Positions 8,093-18,315 are shown, numbered from the stretch's first letter. The stretch is 42,918 bases of DNA from Leucobacter sp. Ag1 (GCF_000980875.1 NZ_LAYO01000081.1:1-42918), one strand, 5' to 3'. Numbers and translations: made by a program. The notes: generated by a model not told the origin, from the letters alone.

Positions 8093-8998
8093 ATGACAGG
8101 ATCTCGCGAGGCGAACGGGCCGGCAGCGGAGGCGCTGCCGGGCACCGACTCCGTGGCGGCGCGGATCCGCGAGCGCATGGGCGACTGCACGCCCTCCGAG
8201 CGCAAGGTCGCCCGCACCCTGCTCGCCGCCTACCCCGTCGCCGGCTTCGAGACCGTCGCCGGGCTCGCCGAGCTCGCCGAGGTGAGCGGCGCCACCGTCG
8301 TGCGCTTCACCACCCGCCTCGGCTACAGCGGGTTCCCCGACTTCCAGCGCGCGCTGCGCGGCGAGCTCGAGCAGCGCAGCGCGTCGCCCATGGCGCTCTA
8401 CGAGCGCACCGGACTCGCCCGTCGCGCCGTCGCCCCCGGCGATCTCGCGGGGCTCGCCGAGGATCCGGTCGAGGACCTGCGCGCGACCTTCGCGAGCCTC
8501 TCCGACCACGACTTCGGCACGACCGTCGAGGCGATCGCCAACCCCAAGCACCGGGTCTGGCTCGTGGGCGGACGCTACAGCACCTTCCTCGCCGAGTACC
8601 TCGCGGCCAGCCTGCAGCAGCTCCGCCCCGCGGTGCAGATGGTGCCGACGATGGCCAGCCTGCGCGCCGCGACCGTCACCGGTTTCGATGCGAAGGACGT
8701 CGTGATCGCGTTCGACTTCCGCCGCTACGAGGCCGCCACCCGATCCGTCGTGCAGCTCGCGAAGGCACGGAAGTCGACCGTCGTGGTCGTCACCGACCGC
8801 TGGGTGTCGCCCTGCGCGACCGACGCGGACGCCGTGCTCACGAGCGTCGCCTCCGAACGCGGCCCCTTCGACTCCGTGCTGCCCGTCATGGCGCTCATCG
8901 AGGCGCTGTTCGAAGCGCTCGTCACTCGCATCGGCGATCCGGCCCGCGACCGCATCGCGCGCATCGAGCGGACGGCGCAGCAGCTCGAGGTGATCTGA
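8093..8998 (+). CDS. MurR/RpiR-family transcriptional regulator
   Basis: A 301-residue regulator. An N-terminal RpiR helix-turn-helix (about residues 20-95) includes 'CTPSERKVARTLL', 'LAELAEVSGATVVRF' and 'LGYSGFPDFQRAL'. A C-terminal SIS domain (about 145-275) contains 'KHRVWLVGGRYSTFLAEYLAASL' and normally binds a phosphosugar or other small effector. An ATG at 8084 is in frame, but the GGAGAGG ribosome site (8077-8083) touches it; the ATG at 8093 has a proper 9-base spacing and is chosen. Divergent from the S51 peptidase and beside an amino acid transporter, it probably controls these genes. The effector is unknown and may be a dipeptide or amino acid rather than a sugar. Confidence 0.88.
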   Translation: MTGSREANGPAAEALPGTDSVAARIRERMGDCTPSERKVARTLLAAYPVAGFETVAGLAELAEVSGATVVRFTTRLGYSGFPDFQRALRGELEQRSASPMALYERTGLARRAVAPGDLAGLAEDPVEDLRATFASLSDHDFGTTVEAIANPKHRVWLVGGRYSTFLAEYLAASLQQLRPAVQMVPTMASLRAATVTGFDAKDVVIAFDFRRYEAATRSVVQLAKARKSTVVVVTDRWVSPCATDADAVLTSVASERGPFDSVLPVMALIEALFEALVTRIGDPARDRIARIERTAQQLEVI

Positions 8999-9018
8999 GC
9001 TGAACCGGGGCGGGCCCC

Positions 9019-9084
9019 GTCATCCTGCGACTCGCACGCTCGCGCAGGATGACAGGGAGGCTGTGCGCGCTCGCGCAGAATGAC
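9019..9084. repeat. REP-like hairpin between convergent genes
   Basis: GTCATCCTGCG (9019-9029) pairs with CGCAGGATGAC (9043-9053), 11 base pairs around a 13-base loop. A near copy of the right arm, CGCAGAATGAC, follows at 9074-9084, each copy preceded by CTCG. It may stop transcription from both sides. Confidence 0.6.
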
Positions 9085-9110
9085 GGTCGCCCCGGATCAG
9101 GTCCGCGGAG

Positions 9111-9920
9111 TCACCGCACCGCCGAGAGGAACGCCCGGGTGCGCTCGTGCTGCGGATCCCCGAGGACCTGCGCGGGCGTGCCCTGTTCGATGATCTGCCC
9201 GCCGTGCATGAACACGACCCGGTCGGCGACCTCGCGGGCGAAACCCATCTCGTGGGTCACGACGATCATCGTCATGCCCGAGGCGGCGAGGTCGCGCATG
9301 ACCTTCAGCACGTCGCCGACGAGTTCGGGATCGAGCGCCGAGGTCGGCTCGTCGAACAGCATGAGCTTGGGTTCCATGCAGAGGGCGCGCGCGATGGCGA
9401 CGCGCTGCTGCTGACCGCCCGAGAGCTGCCGCGGGTACGACTTCGCCTTGTCGGCGAGCCCGACCTGGTCGAGCAGGGCGAGCGCGCGCGGCAGCACCTC
9501 CGACGTCTTCTGCTTCAGCACGGTGCGCGGCGCGAGCATGATGTTCTCGAGCACGGTCATGTGGCCGAACAGGTTGAAGTGCTGGAACACCATGCCGGTC
9601 TGGGTGCGATCCCGGCAGATGTCGCCGTGGCTCTTCTCGTGCAGGGTGCGGCCGCGCAGGTCGTAGCCGACGACGTCGCCGTCGATCCAGATGCGGCCGC
9701 CGTCGAGCTTCTCGAGGTGGTTGATGCAGCGCAGCAGCGTGCTCTTGCCGGATCCGGACGCGCCGATGAGGCAGACGACCTCGCCGCGCTGCACCTCGAG
9801 GTCGACGCCCTGCAGCACCTGCAGGGATCCGAAGTGCTTGCGCACTCCGGCCGCCCGCACCATCGGCTCGGGAGAGGAGCCGGTCTCGGCCGCGATGCCG
9901 GTGATCGTGTCGGTGCTCAC
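9111..9920 (-). CDS. Polar amino acid ABC transporter, ATP-binding protein
   Basis: A 269-residue ATPase of the GlnQ/HisP type that energises uptake through the neighbouring permease. It shows Walker A 'GASGSGKST', the Q-loop '[11 protein letters not shown]', the signature 'LSGGQQQR', Walker B '[13 protein letters not shown]' and the switch histidine in 'VVTHEMGFA'. The GTG start at 9920 overlaps the permease TGA by 4 bases, so the two are translationally coupled. The ORF is open much further upstream, but that part is antisense-like sequence within the permease gene. Last gene of a three-gene unit: lipoprotein, permease, ATPase. Confidence 0.95.
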   Translation of the reverse strand: MSTDTITGIAAETGSSPEPMVRAAGVRKHFGSLQVLQGVDLEVQRGEVVCLIGASGSGKSTLLRCINHLEKLDGGRIWIDGDVVGYDLRGRTLHEKSHGDICRDRTQTGMVFQHFNLFGHMTVLENIMLAPRTVLKQKTSEVLPRALALLDQVGLADKAKSYPRQLSGGQQQRVAIARALCMEPKLMLFDEPTSALDPELVGDVLKVMRDLAASGMTMIVVTHEMGFAREVADRVVFMHGGQIIEQGTPAQVLGDPQHERTRAFLSAVR

Positions 9921-10849
9921 AGGGTGGCCGCCTTTCCGGTCGCCTCGGGTGCGTGGACGCGCATCGCCTTGCGCAGGCGGTCGGTCCACGAGGTGGGGGT
10001 GTGGCGGGAGGTGCCGCGCGAGAAGCGGCGCTCGAGCCAGCCCTGACCGAGGGTGAACACGGTCGTCATGATGATGTACCAGATGCTCGCGACGATCAGC
10101 ATCGGGATGACCTGGAAGTTCTTCGCGTAGATCACCTGCGTCGAGTACAGGAGCTCCGAGACGGCGAGCACGCTGACGAGCGAGGTCTGCTTGAGCATGC
10201 CGATCGCCTCGTTGCCGGTCGGCGGGATGATGACGCGCATCGCCTGCGGCAGGACGACCTTCAGCATGGTCTGCATGCGGTTGAGGCCGAGGGCGCCGGC
10301 GGCTTCGCTCTGCCCGGAGTCGACCGACAGGATCCCGGCGCGCACGATCTCGGACATGTACGCGGCCTCGTTGAGGCCGAGGCCGAGGATCGCGGCCATG
10401 AGCGGCGTCACGATCTGGTTGGCGTCGAGGTGCACGCCGGGGATCCCGAAGGTGATGTCGGGGTAGAGCGCGGCGAGGTTGTACCAGAGCAGCAGCTGCA
10501 CCAGCACGGGGGTGCCGCGGAACGCGAACACGTAGAACCCGGCGGCGGCGCGCACCACCGGGTTCACGGAGAGGCGCATCACGGCGAGGACGATGCCCAG
10601 CACGATGCCGAGCAGCATGCACACGACGGTCAGGAGCAGGGTGATCTGGATCCCGCGCGCGATGGAGACGTCGCGGAAGTAGAGCCCGATGACGTCCCAG
10701 TGGAAGCGCGGGTTCGTCACCGCCGAGTACAGCAGCAGGCCGAACAGGGCGATGATGACGATCGCGGATACCCAGCGCCACGGGTACTTCTTGTTGGCGA
10801 TCGCGTAGTCCTCGTCCGCGCGCAGCGGTTTCACGGAGGTACTGCTCAT
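9917..10849 (-). CDS. Polar amino acid ABC transporter, permease
   Basis: A 310-residue HisM/GlnP-type permease. A basic N-terminal tail is followed by five or so membrane helices. The cytoplasmic EAA loop that docks the ATPase is clear: '[33 protein letters not shown]'-type sequence near residue 180 onward (key residues E-A-A, G-L, P-Q-A). A single permease suggests a homodimer. The start at 10849 (MSSTSVK) has AAGGA 9 bases upstream; an in-frame start at 10933 would reach into the lipoprotein gene and is rejected. It overlaps the ATPase by 4 bases and lies 29 bases after the lipoprotein gene. Confidence 0.95.
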   Translation of the reverse strand: MSSTSVKPLRADEDYAIANKKYPWRWVSAIVIIALFGLLLYSAVTNPRFHWDVIGLYFRDVSIARGIQITLLLTVVCMLLGIVLGIVLAVMRLSVNPVVRAAAGFYVFAFRGTPVLVQLLLWYNLAALYPDITFGIPGVHLDANQIVTPLMAAILGLGLNEAAYMSEIVRAGILSVDSGQSEAAGALGLNRMQTMLKVVLPQAMRVIIPPTGNEAIGMLKQTSLVSVLAVSELLYSTQVIYAKNFQVIPMLIVASIWYIIMTTVFTLGQGWLERRFSRGTSRHTPTSWTDRLRKAMRVHAPEATGKAATL

Positions 10850-10878
10850 GGTCGATGCGTCCTTCGAGTGCGAGCGGA

Positions 10879-11817
10879 TTACTGGACGGGGACCTGCGCC
10901 GGGGTGACGTAGTTGCTCTCGTTGATGCCCCACTTCTCGAAGGCCTGCTTGTAGGCCTTGGTGGTGACGAGCTTCTCGAACGCGGCGGTGACGGCCGGGG
11001 TGAGCGCGGATCCCTTAGGCAGCACGAGCCCGGTCGGCTTGGGCGCGAAGTCGCCGCCGGAGGCGAGCTCGAACGCGCCGGTGATCTTCGCCTGGTAGCC
11101 GAGGCCGGTCGCGCCGGACGAGACGGCCTCGACGCGGCCGGAGGTCAGCGCGGTGATCGCCTTGTCGGAGCCGGGGAACAGCTTGATGTCGATGGCCTTC
11201 TTGCCGGCCTTCGTGCACTCCTCGCTGAATGCCGGGAGGATCTCCTGGCCCTGCGTCGTGCCGGACTCGGCGCCGATGGTGCGGCCGCAGAGGCTCATGG
11301 CGTCCATCTTGAGCTTGTCGGGGTTGCCGGTGGGCACCGCGAGGCCGCTGCCCGACTGGTGGTAGACGACGAAGTCGGCGTTCTTCTTGCGCTCATCGGT
11401 GACGGAGAAGGCCGACATCGACATGTCGTACTTGCCGGAGCTGAGGCCGGGGATGATCGCGTCGAAGCCCGACGGCGTGAACTCGACCTTGAGGCCGAGC
11501 AGCTGGCCGACCGAGTCGGCGAGGTCGACGTCGAGACCGATGAAGGTCTTGTTGTCGTCGGCGTAGCCCTCGAAGGGGAGGTAGGTGGGATCGGTCGCGA
11601 TGCGCAGCGTGCCGCGCTTCACGACGTCGGCGGGGAGCAGCTTCTGCGCGGACGCGTCGACGCTGAGCTTCTCGATGGTGTCGGGGGCCTGGGTGGACGC
11701 GGTCTTGCCGTCCGTCTGCTTCGCGGTCTCTTCGGCGGCGTTGGTGCAGCCGGTGAGGGTGAGCGCGAGGATCGCCGACGCGGCGAGAGCCGCGGGCGCG
11801 AGGCGGGGGAGGTGCAT
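10879..11817 (-). CDS. Amino acid ABC transporter, substrate-binding lipoprotein (family 3)
   Basis: A 312-residue surface lipoprotein that captures the substrate for the transporter. Signal peptide 1-23 ends in the lipobox LTG-Cys24. The family 3 fold is evident: '[20 protein letters not shown]' (strand 1 and ligand loop), '[17 protein letters not shown]', '[16 protein letters not shown]' and 'GAESGTTQ'. These proteins bind glutamate, glutamine, histidine, arginine, cystine or opines; the exact ligand is not readable. The start at 11817 has AAAGGA 5 bases upstream and gives a normal signal peptide; the ORF extends to 11877 but crosses the operator region. Confidence 0.93.
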   Translation of the reverse strand: MHLPRLAPAALAASAILALTLTGCTNAAEETAKQTDGKTASTQAPDTIEKLSVDASAQKLLPADVVKRGTLRIATDPTYLPFEGYADDNKTFIGLDVDLADSVGQLLGLKVEFTPSGFDAIIPGLSSGKYDMSMSAFSVTDERKKNADFVVYHQSGSGLAVPTGNPDKLKMDAMSLCGRTIGAESGTTQGQEILPAFSEECTKAGKKAIDIKLFPGSDKAITALTSGRVEAVSSGATGLGYQAKITGAFELASGGDFAPKPTGLVLPKGSALTPAVTAAFEKLVTTKAYKQAFEKWGINESNYVTPAQVPVQ

Positions 11818-11852
11818 GGTGGTCCTTTCTCGACACTGAGGTGGGCCAAGTG

Positions 11853-11990
11853 TTTCATGTAGAACGATTGATCGCAATCTCTGAAATATTCGTTACGGCT
11901 TCGTGATGCGTGTTTCGCGACTGGCGCGACGTCGAAACCTGTGTTTCACTGTGGGGTATTCAGATCGCGAGTGACGTGATCGTTTCAGTG
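11853..11990. promoter_or_regulatory. Divergent promoter with clustered TTTC/GAAA half-sites
   Basis: Between the lipoprotein gene and the M20 peptidase gene there are: TTTCATGTAGAACG (11853-11866) with TGAAA at 11882-11886 (24-base spacing as in the S51 promoter); GTTTCG (11912-11917) with CGAAAC (11933-11938); TGTTTCACTG (11941-11950); and GTTTCAGTGA (11981-11990). The density of paired half-sites suggests several operators serving both directions, most simply for the nearby RpiR-family protein. Confidence 0.5.
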
Positions 11991-12003
11991 AATCCGTAGA
12001 TCC

Positions 12004-13203
12004 GTGGACGATGGGGACCCCGTAGGTATGCGCGCAGGCGAGCTGCTCGAACGAGCTCAGACGATGCAGGAGGACTACGCGCGGGATCTCGCCGCGCTGG
12101 TCGCGATCGATTCGGGATCCGACGACCCCGACGGGGTGAACCGGGTCGCCGACTGGATCGAAACCCGACTGCGCAGCCTCGGCTTCGCGGTATCGCGCAG
12201 CTCCGCGGGCGCCCCGCAGTACGGCGACGTGCTCGTCGGGCGCAGGCAGGGGAACGGCAGCGGCACCGTCGTGCTGTTCGGGCACATGGACACCGTGTTC
12301 GAGCGCGGCGACGCGGCCCGGCGGCCGTTCTCGGTCGACGCGGACGGCCTCGCGCACGGACCGGGCGTCTGCGACGACAAGGCCGGTGTCGTCGCCGGCC
12401 TGCACGCGGCGGCGCACCTCATCGCCGCGGGTGACGAGCGCTACGGCGAACTCGTGCTCGTGTTCACCCCCGACGAGGAGATCGGCTCGCCCGTCGGTGG
12501 ACCGGCGCTGCAGTCGGTCGCCCGCGGCGCCGACGTCGCGCTGTGCCTTGAGTGCGCGCGCGAGAACGGGGACCTGGTGCTCGCGCGCAAGGGTGCCGTC
12601 GACCTCGTGCTGGAGGTCGAGGGCGTGGCCGCGCACTCCGGCATCGAACCCGAGCGCGGAGTGCACGCCGGGCTCGAGGCCGCCCACCTCACCGTGTTCC
12701 TGCAGGCGCTCGCGGATCCCGCCGCCCGGCTCACCGTCAACGTCGGCATGCTGCGGGCCGGCGAACGCACCAACGTGGTGCCCGACCGCGCGGTGCTGCA
12801 CGTCGAAGCGCGCGCCGCCGAGGCCGCGGTGCTGAACGGGGTCATCGACCGGATCCGCGCGCGCTGCGTCGATCCCGCGGTGCCCGGCGCCCGCATCACG
12901 GTGCGCGAGATCGACCACTGCCCGCCCATGGAGGCCGGCCCGGACGCGCTGCGGCTCGGCGACCTGGCGCTCGAGGTCGCGGGGGAGCTCGGGTTCGCGC
13001 CTGCGCTCGCGCGGACCGGTGGAGTGTCGGACGCGAACCGGGTCGCCGCGCTGGGCGTGCCGACGCTCGACGGGCTGGGCCCGGTCGGCGGCGGCGACCA
13101 CAGCCCCGTCGAATGGCTCGACCTCGCGAGCGTGCCCCAGCGCGTGGCGCTGCTCGCGACCCTCATCGAAGAGGCGCCCGCGCAGCTCCGCGGCGAGGGG
13201 TGA
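12004..13203 (+). CDS. M20 metallopeptidase, carboxypeptidase G2-like
   Basis: A 399-residue di-zinc aminoacylase/carboxypeptidase. The metal ligands and catalytic residues follow the M20A order: GHMDTV (His94), GVCDDKAG (bridging Asp), PDEEIGS (catalytic and binding Glu), a Glu in 'LECAREN', and GGGDHSP near the C-terminus. Carboxypeptidase G2 relatives remove C-terminal glutamate from folates or peptides; here a dipeptide substrate is plausible. No signal peptide is visible, so it is cytoplasmic. The start is uncertain: GTG 12004 is taken, while ATG 12028 and ATG 12064 are alternatives, none with a good ribosome site. It is divergent from the amino acid transporter across shared operator-like sites. 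Confidence 0.85.
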   Translation: MDDGDPVGMRAGELLERAQTMQEDYARDLAALVAIDSGSDDPDGVNRVADWIETRLRSLGFAVSRSSAGAPQYGDVLVGRRQGNGSGTVVLFGHMDTVFERGDAARRPFSVDADGLAHGPGVCDDKAGVVAGLHAAAHLIAAGDERYGELVLVFTPDEEIGSPVGGPALQSVARGADVALCLECARENGDLVLARKGAVDLVLEVEGVAAHSGIEPERGVHAGLEAAHLTVFLQALADPAARLTVNVGMLRAGERTNVVPDRAVLHVEARAAEAAVLNGVIDRIRARCVDPAVPGARITVREIDHCPPMEAGPDALRLGDLALEVAGELGFAPALARTGGVSDANRVAALGVPTLDGLGPVGGGDHSPVEWLDLASVPQRVALLATLIEEAPAQLRGEG

Positions 13204-13260
13204 GAGCGGGAGCGCGTCTGCGTGTGCGGGGAGGGGCGGAGCGCTGACAGGATGGATGCC

Positions 13261-13776
13261 ATGTCCTGGATGCGCGCGTCACCGATCGAGACCGAGCGCC
13301 TCCTGCTGGAACCGCTCCGCGTCGAGCACGCGATCGAGATGCCGCCGGTGCTCTCCTCGCCCGAGCTGTACGTCTTCACCGGAGGGGAGCCCCCGACCGA
13401 GGGCGATCTGCGGGCGCGGTATCTCCGTCAGGCCGCGGGACAGTCGCCGGCGGGTGACGCGGGGTGGCTGAACTGGATCATCCGGAGGCGGGATGCGCGA
13501 TCCGTCGTCGGGTACGTCCAGGCCACCGTCTCCGAGCAGGACGGCGCGCTGCTCGCCGATGCGGCCTGGGTGGTCGGTCACTCCGAGCAGGGTCGGGGCG
13601 TGGCGACCGAGGCGGCCGGGGCCATGCTCGACTGGTTGCGGCAGCAGGGGGTATCGGTCATCGTCGCGTGCATCCACCCCGAGAACCGGGCCTCTGCCGG
13701 AGTCGCCCGGCGCCTCGGCTTCACCCGCACGGGGCGGACGCTCGACGGCGAGGCGGTGTGGGAGCTGCGGGGCTGA
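13261..13776 (+). CDS. GNAT family N-acetyltransferase
   Basis: A 171-residue acetyl-CoA-dependent acetyltransferase of the RimJ/RimL type. It opens with 'IETERLLLEPL', typical of that subgroup, has the acetyl-CoA loop 'HSEQGRGVATEAAGAML' (Q-G-R-G-V-A) and the 'HPENRASAGVARRLGF' motif B. The acceptor is not known. The ATG at 13261 has an AGGATGG ribosome site; earlier in-frame starts at 13222 and 13252 have worse spacing. It follows the M20 gene by about 57 bases and could be cotranscribed. Confidence 0.88.
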   Translation: MSWMRASPIETERLLLEPLRVEHAIEMPPVLSSPELYVFTGGEPPTEGDLRARYLRQAAGQSPAGDAGWLNWIIRRRDARSVVGYVQATVSEQDGALLADAAWVVGHSEQGRGVATEAAGAMLDWLRQQGVSVIVACIHPENRASAGVARRLGFTRTGRTLDGEAVWELRG

Positions 13777-13850
13777 GCTCCGGCTCGGTTCCGAGCCCCC
13801 GTCCTGCCTCGCCACACCTCCTTCGCTCCTTCGCTCCGTTGCCGAATTGC

Positions 13851-13910
13851 GTCGAGAGGCGCCAAACAGCGGGAATGACGTCCCGATAGCACGGTTTGAC
13901 GCCACTCGGC
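13851..13910. repeat. Dispersed inverted-repeat element, copy B
   Basis: GTCGAGAGGCGCCAAAC (13851-13867) pairs imperfectly with GTTTGACGCCACTCGGC (13894-13910; three mismatches in 17). The inner part differs from copy A at 5594-5654, but the outer arms and overall length (60 versus 61) match. It lies between the acetyltransferase and trpS. Confidence 0.65.
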
Positions 13911-13940
13911 GAGGGCGGGCATGCGTTTGCGCGCGCACGC

Positions 13941-13980
13941 GAAGAGGCCCGCGAACCCTCTCGGGGTCACGGGCCTCTTC
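13941..13980. terminator. Terminator between the acetyltransferase gene and trpS
   Basis: GAAGAGGCCCG (13941-13951) pairs with CGGGCCTCTTC (13970-13980), extended by ACCC/GGGT near the loop. It is about 45 bases beyond the trpS stop on the minus strand. No long T-run follows on either strand. Confidence 0.7.
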
Positions 13981-14024
13981 ACATGCCGGTGGATCGGCGC
14001 GCTCAGCTCACCGGGCGGGCAGCG

Positions 14025-15116
<1,092 letters not shown>

Positions 15117-15980
15117 CTAGGCGCCGACTCGGTAGTCGACGACGACGGGGGCGTGATCCGACCATCGCTCGTCGTAGGAGGCGGCGCGGTCGATCACGTA
15201 GTTCTCGACCCGCTCGCCGAGCTGCGGGGTGACCACGTGGTAGTCGATACGCCAGCCCGTGTCGTTGTCGAAGGCCTGGCCGCGGTTGGACCACCAGGAG
15301 TACGGGCCGTCGACCTCGCCGGCCCAGCGGCGCCCCACGTCGATCCAGCCGTGGCCGACGCCCTCGGAGCCGTCGACGCCGACGACGGTCTCGCCGCGAG
15401 GCCCGAAGAAGCGGTCGAAGTAGGCCCGCTCGCGGGGCAGGAAGCCGGAGCGCTTCACGTTGCCCTTCCAGTTCTTGATGTCGAGCTCGCGGTGACCGAC
15501 GTTGAAGTCGCCCACGATGGTGACGAGTGCGCGCTCGGCGGCCAGCTGGTCGAGGCGCACGCCCATCGCGTCGAGGAAGGCCCACTTGGCCTCCTGGCGG
15601 GGAGTGTCGACCTCGCCCGAGTGGGTGTAGTTGCTGATCACCGTGACGATCTCGCCGCCCACCTCGAAGTCGGCCTCGATCCAGCGGCCGCTGGACTGGA
15701 TCTGCTCCTGGTCCTCCTCGGCGCCGAGGCCGACGCGGTGCGCCACGGCCGGCACCCGGCTGGCGATGGCGACGCCCGCACGGCCCTTGATGTTGCACGG
15801 ATCGTGCAGGATCTGCCACTCGTCGCCGAAGAGGTCGGCCAGGTGGCTGTCGTCGGCGCGGACCTCCTGCATGGCGAGCACGTCGACGCCGCGCGAGGCG
15901 AGCCAGTCGCCCATGCCCTTGCGGAAGGCGGCACGGACGCCGTTGACGTTGACGGATGCGACACGCAGGGTTTGGGTCAT
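15117..15980 (-). CDS. xth: Exodeoxyribonuclease III / AP endonuclease
   Basis: A 287-residue Mg-dependent endonuclease/exonuclease/phosphatase-fold enzyme that cuts at abasic sites and trims 3' ends in base excision repair. Visible motifs are 'VASVNVNGVRAA' (Asn metal site), 'LAMQEVRADDS' (catalytic Glu), 'IVGDFNVGHRELD' (Asp/Asn) and 'RIDYHVVTP' with 'WSDHAPVVVDY' (catalytic Asp-His). The ATG at 15980 (MTQTLRV) is chosen because the first strand begins directly afterwards; the ORF extends 48 codons further but that part lies in the divergent promoter. xth is the standard symbol for this family. Confidence 0.93.
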   Translation of the reverse strand: MTQTLRVASVNVNGVRAAFRKGMGDWLASRGVDVLAMQEVRADDSHLADLFGDEWQILHDPCNIKGRAGVAIASRVPAVAHRVGLGAEEDQEQIQSSGRWIEADFEVGGEIVTVISNYTHSGEVDTPRQEAKWAFLDAMGVRLDQLAAERALVTIVGDFNVGHRELDIKNWKGNVKRSGFLPRERAYFDRFFGPRGETVVGVDGSEGVGHGWIDVGRRWAGEVDGPYSWWSNRGQAFDNDTGWRIDYHVVTPQLGERVENYVIDRAASYDERWSDHAPVVVDYRVGA

Positions 15981-16114
15981 GCCCACCATCCTAATTGGCG
16001 CCACCGACATCGGCTCGGGGAGATTCGCCGAGCCGGGCCGGGGCGGCACGGCCGTCCGCGTCGATGTCGGACCCCGGGCGTAGGATGAGCGCGTTCTTCT
16101 CACGAAAGGCAGCG

Positions 16115-17644
16115 ATGCGCGCAACCGAAATCCGTCCGTGGCCCGCCCTGTGGTCCATGGTGCTGGGCTTCTTCATGATCCTGATGGACACGACGATCGT
16201 CTCCGTCGCGAACCCCTCGATCATGCTCGGACTCGGCACGACCATGAACGCCACGCTCTGGGCCACGAGCGCCTACCTGCTCGCGTATGCGGTCCCGCTG
16301 CTCATCACCGGCCGCCTCGGCGACCGCTTCGGGCCGCGCCGTCTCTACCTCATCGGTCTCGTCGTCTTTACGCTCTCCTCGCTCGCCTGCGGCCTGTCGA
16401 CCGAGATCGGCTCGCTCATCGTCGCCCGCGTCTTCCAAGGGCTCGGCGCCGCACTCATGACCCCGCAGACCATGGCGGTCATCACGCGCATCTTCCCGCC
16501 GCGCCAGCGGGGATCCGCGATGGCGGTCTGGGGCATCACCGCGGGCGTCGCGACCCTGGTCGGCCCGATCCTGGGCGGCTTCCTGCTCGACGCGCTGAGC
16601 TGGGAGTGGATCTTCTTCATCAACGTGCCCGTCGGCATCGTCGGCTTCATCCTCGCGATGCGCTACGTGCCGAAGCTCGAGACCCACGCGCACCGCTTCG
16701 ACTGGGTGGGCGTCGTGCTGAGCGCGCTCGGCATGTTCCTGCTCGTGTTCGGCATCCAGGAGGGCGAGACCTACGACTGGGGCGTCATCTGGGGCCCCAT
16801 CTCGGTCTGGCTGCTCATCATCGCCGGGGCCGTCGTGCTCGCGCTGTTCGTGGTCTGGCAGGCCGTGCAGAAGGGCGAGCCGCTGCTGCCGCTCGGCATC
16901 TTCCGCGACCGCAACTTCTCGGTCGGCACCGGCGCCATCACCACCGTGGGGCTGTCGGTCACCGCCATGGGCCTGCCGCTGATGTTCTACTTCCAGCTGG
17001 TGCGCGGACTCACCCCGACGCAGTCGGCGCTCATGCTGGTGCCGATGGCGCTGCTCTCCGCGGGCCTCGCGCGCCCGGTCGGCCTGCTCATCGACCGCAG
17101 CGACCCCCGACGCCTCTCCACCATCGGCCTTGCGGTGTTCGCCGCGGGCATGCTGCTCTACATCCTGCTGATGAAGCCCGACACCGAAATCTGGCTGCTG
17201 CTCATCCCGAGCGCGGTCATGGGCGTCGCGAACGCCTTCATGTGGGGGCCGCTCGCGTCCATCACCACCTTCGGACTGCCGCCGCAGCTGGCCGGCGCGG
17301 GCTCAGGCGTCTACAACACGAGCCGTCAGATCGGCGCGGTGCTCGGCTCCGCGCTCATGGCCGTGATCATGCAGGCGCGACTCACCTCCCACCTCGGCGC
17401 AGCGGGCGCGACGGGGTCCGAGCACGGCGCGCTCGCCCAGCTGCCCGAGCAGGTGCGCGAGCCCTTCGCGCAGGCCATGGCCGAGTCGCTCTACCTGCCG
17501 GTCGGCGCGATCATCATCGGCGTGGTCGTCACCCTGCTCTTCGGAGCGCGCCCCGCGTCGACCCGCAGCACCCCGGTCGTCGGCGAGGCCGACGATGCCG
17601 CTGCCGAGGCGTCGGCCGACGCTCCCGCGCAGCGCGCCGAATAG
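16115..17644 (+). CDS. DHA2-family MFS multidrug exporter
   Basis: A 509-residue transporter with about 14 membrane helices, typical of the EmrB/QacA branch, which exports drugs or metabolites using the proton gradient. Signatures: 'FMILMDTTIVSVANPSIMLGL' in helix 1 (motif D1), 'GRLGDRFGPRRLYLIGL' (motif A) and 'ITAGVATLVGPILGGFLLD' (motif C of drug/H+ antiporters). The ATG at 16115 has GAAAGG 5 bases upstream. The ORF extends to 15995 but that would enter the divergent exonuclease promoter. The substrate is unknown. A perfect hairpin terminator follows. Confidence 0.92.
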   Translation: MRATEIRPWPALWSMVLGFFMILMDTTIVSVANPSIMLGLGTTMNATLWATSAYLLAYAVPLLITGRLGDRFGPRRLYLIGLVVFTLSSLACGLSTEIGSLIVARVFQGLGAALMTPQTMAVITRIFPPRQRGSAMAVWGITAGVATLVGPILGGFLLDALSWEWIFFINVPVGIVGFILAMRYVPKLETHAHRFDWVGVVLSALGMFLLVFGIQEGETYDWGVIWGPISVWLLIIAGAVVLALFVVWQAVQKGEPLLPLGIFRDRNFSVGTGAITTVGLSVTAMGLPLMFYFQLVRGLTPTQSALMLVPMALLSAGLARPVGLLIDRSDPRRLSTIGLAVFAAGMLLYILLMKPDTEIWLLLIPSAVMGVANAFMWGPLASITTFGLPPQLAGAGSGVYNTSRQIGAVLGSALMAVIMQARLTSHLGAAGATGSEHGALAQLPEQVREPFAQAMAESLYLPVGAIIIGVVVTLLFGARPASTRSTPVVGEADDAAAEASADAPAQRAE

Positions 17645-17658
17645 CGCGCGTCTCTCGA

Positions 17659-17706
17659 CGCGCGAGGCGGGCACCGGGTCGATCCCGGTGCCCGCCTCGC
17701 GCGTTT
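17659..17706 (+). terminator. Terminator after the MFS exporter gene
   Basis: A perfect 20-base-pair stem (17659-17678 with 17684-17703), loop TCGAT, followed by TTT. It lies 15 bases after the stop and may also end the convergent membrane-protein gene. Confidence 0.85.
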
Positions 17707-17759
17707 CAGGAAGCGGCGCCTGTTGCGCCTTCTCTCACGTGCTCCCTGCTCGCGCTTCG

Positions 17760-18212
17760 CTATCCGGCGCGGTGCTTCGCAACCAGGCGGCGGCCCTGCG
17801 CCCGGCTCACCAGCATCCAGATCCAGCCGACGACGCACAGGCCGGCGACGACGAAGGCGATCGTCGTGAAGGTCATGGGGACGCCCACGCTCCCGGCCGC
17901 GGTATGGCCGGCGCTGATCGCGTCCTCGAGACCGCGGCGGAACGAGAACGCCGCCGCCGCGATCGCGATCGCCGGACCGATGAGCCCGACTGTGAAGCCG
18001 CTGAGCAGCACCGCGCCGACGGTGCCGAAGATCGCGACGACGAGACCCAACGAGCGGGGATCGTTGGTCGCGCAACTGCCGCCGCCGCAGTCCCACTCCA
18101 TGAGGTCGGCCGCATAGGCGAAGCCGTACCCGCCCCAGCAGGCGAGCGCGAGCAGCAGGATCGAGGCGACGAGGAACAGCGGTCTGCGGTATCGGGTGAG
18201 GACGGCGCGCAT
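17760..18212 (-). CDS. Small membrane protein, unknown
   Basis: A 150-residue protein that I do not recognise. Four hydrophobic segments (about 10-33, 55-80, 80-95 and 112-138) are visible, with a short extracytoplasmic loop holding two cysteines (CGGGSC) that could form a disulfide. The C-terminus is basic (SRAQGRRLVAKHRAG). The ATG at 18212 begins MRAVLTRYRRP, a normal positive-inside start. Upstream, the sequence GATCC is repeated in tandem (about 18227-18247). Convergent with the MFS exporter, divergent from the agmatine deiminase-like gene. Confidence 0.65.
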   Translation of the reverse strand: MRAVLTRYRRPLFLVASILLLALACWGGYGFAYAADLMEWDCGGGSCATNDPRSLGLVVAIFGTVGAVLLSGFTVGLIGPAIAIAAAAFSFRRGLEDAISAGHTAAGSVGVPMTFTTIAFVVAGLCVVGWIWMLVSRAQGRRLVAKHRAG

Positions 18213-18315
18213 GCCAACGATGCTATCGATCCGATCCGATCCGACCCGACCCGGCTCGGCGCTCGGCGCCCGCCTCCCGGTCCCCGCGGATCCCGGGCGA
18301 CTAGCATCGGGGCCC

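Noticed and set aside
10850-10933. Earlier permease start at 10933
   Set aside because: It would overlap the lipoprotein gene by 55 bases, while the ATG at 10849 has a good ribosome site.
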